NCBI GenBank assembly: GCA_027013225.1
Contig: JALUXU010000009.1
Coordinates: 32,910-96,909 of the forward strand
Source: Acidihalobacter sp.
Lineage (GTDB): Bacteria > Pseudomonadota > Gammaproteobacteria > DSM-5130 > Acidihalobacteraceae
Direction of reading: 5' to 3'
Length of the DNA stretch: 64,000 nt
In this document: piece by piece, positions 62,099 to 64,000 of the stretch
How the letters are laid out: every line of letters starts with the position of its first letter
How positions within the stretch are numbered: the stretch's first letter is position 1
Made by a program: the position numbers and the translations under genes
Notes under the pieces: generated by a model
Database searches by the model: none
What the model was told of the DNA's origin: nothing
What the model saw: only the letters and a program-made list of their open reading frames with translations

Positions 62099-63862
62099 AT
62101 GACAGATATGATGACCGTCACCATCCCCGATATCGGCGACTTCAAAGATGTCGAAGTCATTGAAGTCCTGGTCTCCCCAGGCGACGTGGTTCGGCCTGAA
62201 GAATCGCTTATCACCCTTGAATCCGACAAAGCCAGCATGGAAATACCTGCTCCGCAAGGCGGGAAAGTCAAAGAGATATTGGTCAAGGTGGGAGATCGGG
62301 TCAATCAAGGCACGCCGATCTTAACGCTGGAAGTAGAACATCAGGAACCTGCAGGGAATCCTGCTGCAACCACGTCAGGTGGTGTAAGTGAAAATAAGGA
62401 ACAAGGTTCTGCGCAGAACCCTGAAATACCAATGATTACGCCTGGTCAGGTCGATATTGAAACAGATGTTGCAGTTTTAGGCTCTGGCCCCGGTGGTTAT
62501 ACCGCCGCCTTCCGGGCCGCAGATTTGGGGAAAAAAGTCGTATTGATCGAGCGCCATGAAGTGATAGGCGGTGTCTGTCTGAATGTGGGCTGCATACCAT
62601 CCAAGGCTCTGCTGCATGCGGCGCAGGTGATTGAGGAAGCAGCTGAATTTGCTGCCCATGGTATCCGCTTTGGGGCGCCCGAAATCGACCTGGATGGGTT
62701 GCGCGGTTTCAAGGACGGAGTGGTCAAACGGCTTACTGGAGGACTGACTCAGCTGGCCAAGCAAAGAAAGGTTCAGGTGGTGCATGGCGTTGGCCGCTTC
62801 GAAGATCCTCATGCCTTTGTTGTGGAAACATCCGAAGGCACCAAGCGGATACGCTTTCAGCAAGCGATTATCGCCGCGGGATCGCGTGTGGCCAAGTTGC
62901 CATTCGTTCCCTGGGACGATCCCCGGGTGATGGATTCGACAGACGCGCTCGAAGTCAAAAGGGTACCAGAACGAATGCTGATTATCGGCGGTGGGATCAT
63001 TGGCCTGGAAATGGCGACGGTCTACCATGCCCTGGGAGCGCACATCACCCTTGTGGAGCTGGCGGACGGCATCATTCCTGGTGCTGACAGAGATATCGTC
63101 AGGCCATTGGAAAAACGTGTCAAGGCGCGTTATGAAAGTATTTTGCTTAAAACTCAGGTGACAGCCATAGAGCCGCGGGATGAGGGATTGCTGTGCCGCT
63201 TTCAGGGAGATGGCGCGCCCTCTGAAGACACCTTCGATGCCGTATTGGTGGCCATTGGTCGTTGGCCGAATGGTAAATTGATCAACGCCGAAGCCGCTGG
63301 AGTGACAGTCGATGAGCGGGGCTTTATCCCTGTGGACAGCCAACAGCGCACAAATGTGGAACATATTTTCGCGATTGGTGATATCGTCGGCCAACCCATG
63401 CTGGCCCACAAGGCTACCCATGAAGGCAAAGTAGCTGCAGAGGTCATTGCCGGCAAAAAAGCGCATTTCGATGCCCGCGCTATTCCTGCGGTTGCGTACA
63501 CAGATCCCGAGGTGGCTTGGACCGGCATAACGGAAACCGAAGCCAAAACCAAAGGAATACCTTACGAAAAAGGGGTGTTCCCATGGGCGGCCAGCGGTCG
63601 TTCCTTGTCACTAGGACGAGACGAAGGGCTGACCAAGCTTCTGTTCGACCCTGAGAGCAAGCACGTGATTGGGGGAGGTATCGTCGGACCCAATGCCGGA
63701 GAACTGATCGCAGAAGTCACCCTGGCCTTGGAAATGGGTGCCGAAGCTGCTGATCTTGGGTTGACGATCCATCCTCATCCCACCTTATCGGAAACGGTGT
63801 GTTTCGCAGCGGAGGTTGCTGAAGGGACGATCACTGATCTTTATGTCCCGAAGCGCAAGTAA
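62099..63862 (+). CDS. lpd: Dihydrolipoamide dehydrogenase with N-terminal lipoyl domain
   Basis: Lpd reoxidises dihydrolipoamide with NAD+. The 587-residue protein has an extra lipoyl domain at residues 1-80 with Lys44 (ESDKASMEIPAPQGG), a linker, then the flavoprotein: FAD motif VAVLGSGPGGYTAAFRA, redox cysteines Cys160 and Cys165 (GGVCLNVGCIPSKALLHAA), NAD motif LIIGGGIIGLEMATVYHALG and C-terminal HPHPTLSETV with the catalytic base. The lipoyl domain is very similar to that of AceF, so it may serve as a second swinging arm. The gap to aceF is 21 bases. Confidence 0.97.
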   Translation: MTDMMTVTIPDIGDFKDVEVIEVLVSPGDVVRPEESLITLESDKASMEIPAPQGGKVKEILVKVGDRVNQGTPILTLEVEHQEPAGNPAATTSGGVSENKEQGSAQNPEIPMITPGQVDIETDVAVLGSGPGGYTAAFRAADLGKKVVLIERHEVIGGVCLNVGCIPSKALLHAAQVIEEAAEFAAHGIRFGAPEIDLDGLRGFKDGVVKRLTGGLTQLAKQRKVQVVHGVGRFEDPHAFVVETSEGTKRIRFQQAIIAAGSRVAKLPFVPWDDPRVMDSTDALEVKRVPERMLIIGGGIIGLEMATVYHALGAHITLVELADGIIPGADRDIVRPLEKRVKARYESILLKTQVTAIEPRDEGLLCRFQGDGAPSEDTFDAVLVAIGRWPNGKLINAEAAGVTVDERGFIPVDSQQRTNVEHIFAIGDIVGQPMLAHKATHEGKVAAEVIAGKKAHFDARAIPAVAYTDPEVAWTGITETEAKTKGIPYEKGVFPWAASGRSLSLGRDEGLTKLLFDPESKHVIGGGIVGPNAGELIAEVTLALEMGAEAADLGLTIHPHPTLSETVCFAAEVAEGTITDLYVPKRK

Positions 63863-63899
63863 AAGGGATTAGCAGCAGCAACTGTGTTTTCGAGATTGG

Positions 63900-64000
63900 C
63901 TAATCGGTCTGGAGAACGCGATAAGGCTCACCACTTCGAAACACTGCGTTGATAATAGTTAACAGCTTGCGCATGGCGGCGACCAAGGCGACTTTCTTAG
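63900..64000 (-). mobile_element. IS110-family transposase, C-terminal end only
   Basis: The minus strand reads KKVALVAAMRKLLTIINAVF and ends at a TAG at 63900-63902. The pattern KVALVAxMRKLLTIxNA is the end of the IS110 transposase (DEDD-type recombinase with a C-terminal Transposase_20 domain). The rest of the gene runs off the window. It starts only 37 bases past the lpd stop, so the element has landed next to the pdh operon. IS110 elements usually lack terminal inverted repeats, and none was seen. Confidence 0.8.

Overview
The window reads as a continuous, gene-dense chromosomal segment of a gammaproteobacterium. This is supported by gene neighbourhoods typical of the class: a secA tail followed by argJ and a MutT/ThiE-type Nudix gene, coaE-pilD-pilC-pilB, roxA, rsmJ, hcp-hcr, grxD-rnt near argF-argD, and aceE-aceF-lpd. 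The species cannot be named from this sequence alone. Metabolically it suggests a nitrate-assimilating organism with type IV pili that carries both a pyruvate dehydrogenase complex and a pyruvate:ferredoxin oxidoreductase (POR).

Layout. 0-3.1 kb: secA 3' end, argJ, mutT/thiE fusion, coaE. 3.1-7.6 kb: pilD, pilC, pilB, with an inverted-repeat-bounded spacer between pilB and pilC. 7.3-13.4 kb: small membrane protein, parvulin lipoprotein, GNAT, roxA, purB, phosphoesterase, DNR-type Crp/Fnr regulator. 13.4-16.3 kb: hcr and hcp with a perfect FNR/DNR box upstream. 16.5-21.4 kb: phosphoribosyltransferase, polX, rsmJ, tRNA-Ser(TGA), an AurF-like diiron oxygenase, tRNA-Pro(GGG). 21.5-36 kb: a nitrate assimilation locus on the minus strand, in transcription order nasT, leader, nrtA, nrtB, nrtD, nasS-like, nirB, nirD, nasA, cysG, nirC-type channel, hemD-like. 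36.5-39.9 kb: aguA, aguB, a second Crp/Fnr regulator, a DUF2892 protein. 40-46.3 kb: a GC-rich block with a lone atpC, a kinase-like gene fragment, an NAD(P)H oxidoreductase fused to a POR delta-type ferredoxin, porB, porA, porG and a phosphofructokinase. 46.7-50.2 kb: Dsb-like protein and a molybdate/tungstate ABC transporter. 50.4-53.3 kb: argF, argD, sodB. 53.5-57.6 kb: AsnO-like amidotransferase, Tat-exported amidase, grxD, rnt. 58-63.9 kb: aceE, aceF, lpd, then the edge of an IS110-family element.

The most informative non-coding structure lies in front of nrtA. It comprises a sigma54-type promoter (GG-N10-GC), two hairpins whose six-base loops both have A at position 1 and G at position 4 (the ANTAR-protein target pattern), and an overlapping intrinsic terminator ending in nine U. 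With the ANTAR protein NasT just upstream and a signal-peptide-less NrtA-like protein (NasS candidate) inside the operon, this is a complete nitrate-sensing transcription antitermination circuit. The mechanism is known, but here nasS and nasT are separated by the transporter genes. The operon also carries its own siroheme supply (cysG, hemD-like) and a nitrite channel. A Mo/W transporter lies 14 kb away.

Base composition is mosaic. The stretches 21.5-32.6 kb and 40.5-46.3 kb are visibly GC-richer than their surroundings, and nrtA-nrtB are not. The first begins next to tRNA-Pro, which suggests acquisition by transfer, although no integrase or att repeat was seen. I found no clearly unprecedented system. 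The best candidates for something new are the fused POR module with its orphan atpC and gene fragment, the short ORF with a strong Shine-Dalgarno in front of aceE, and the inverted-repeat block between pilB and pilC.
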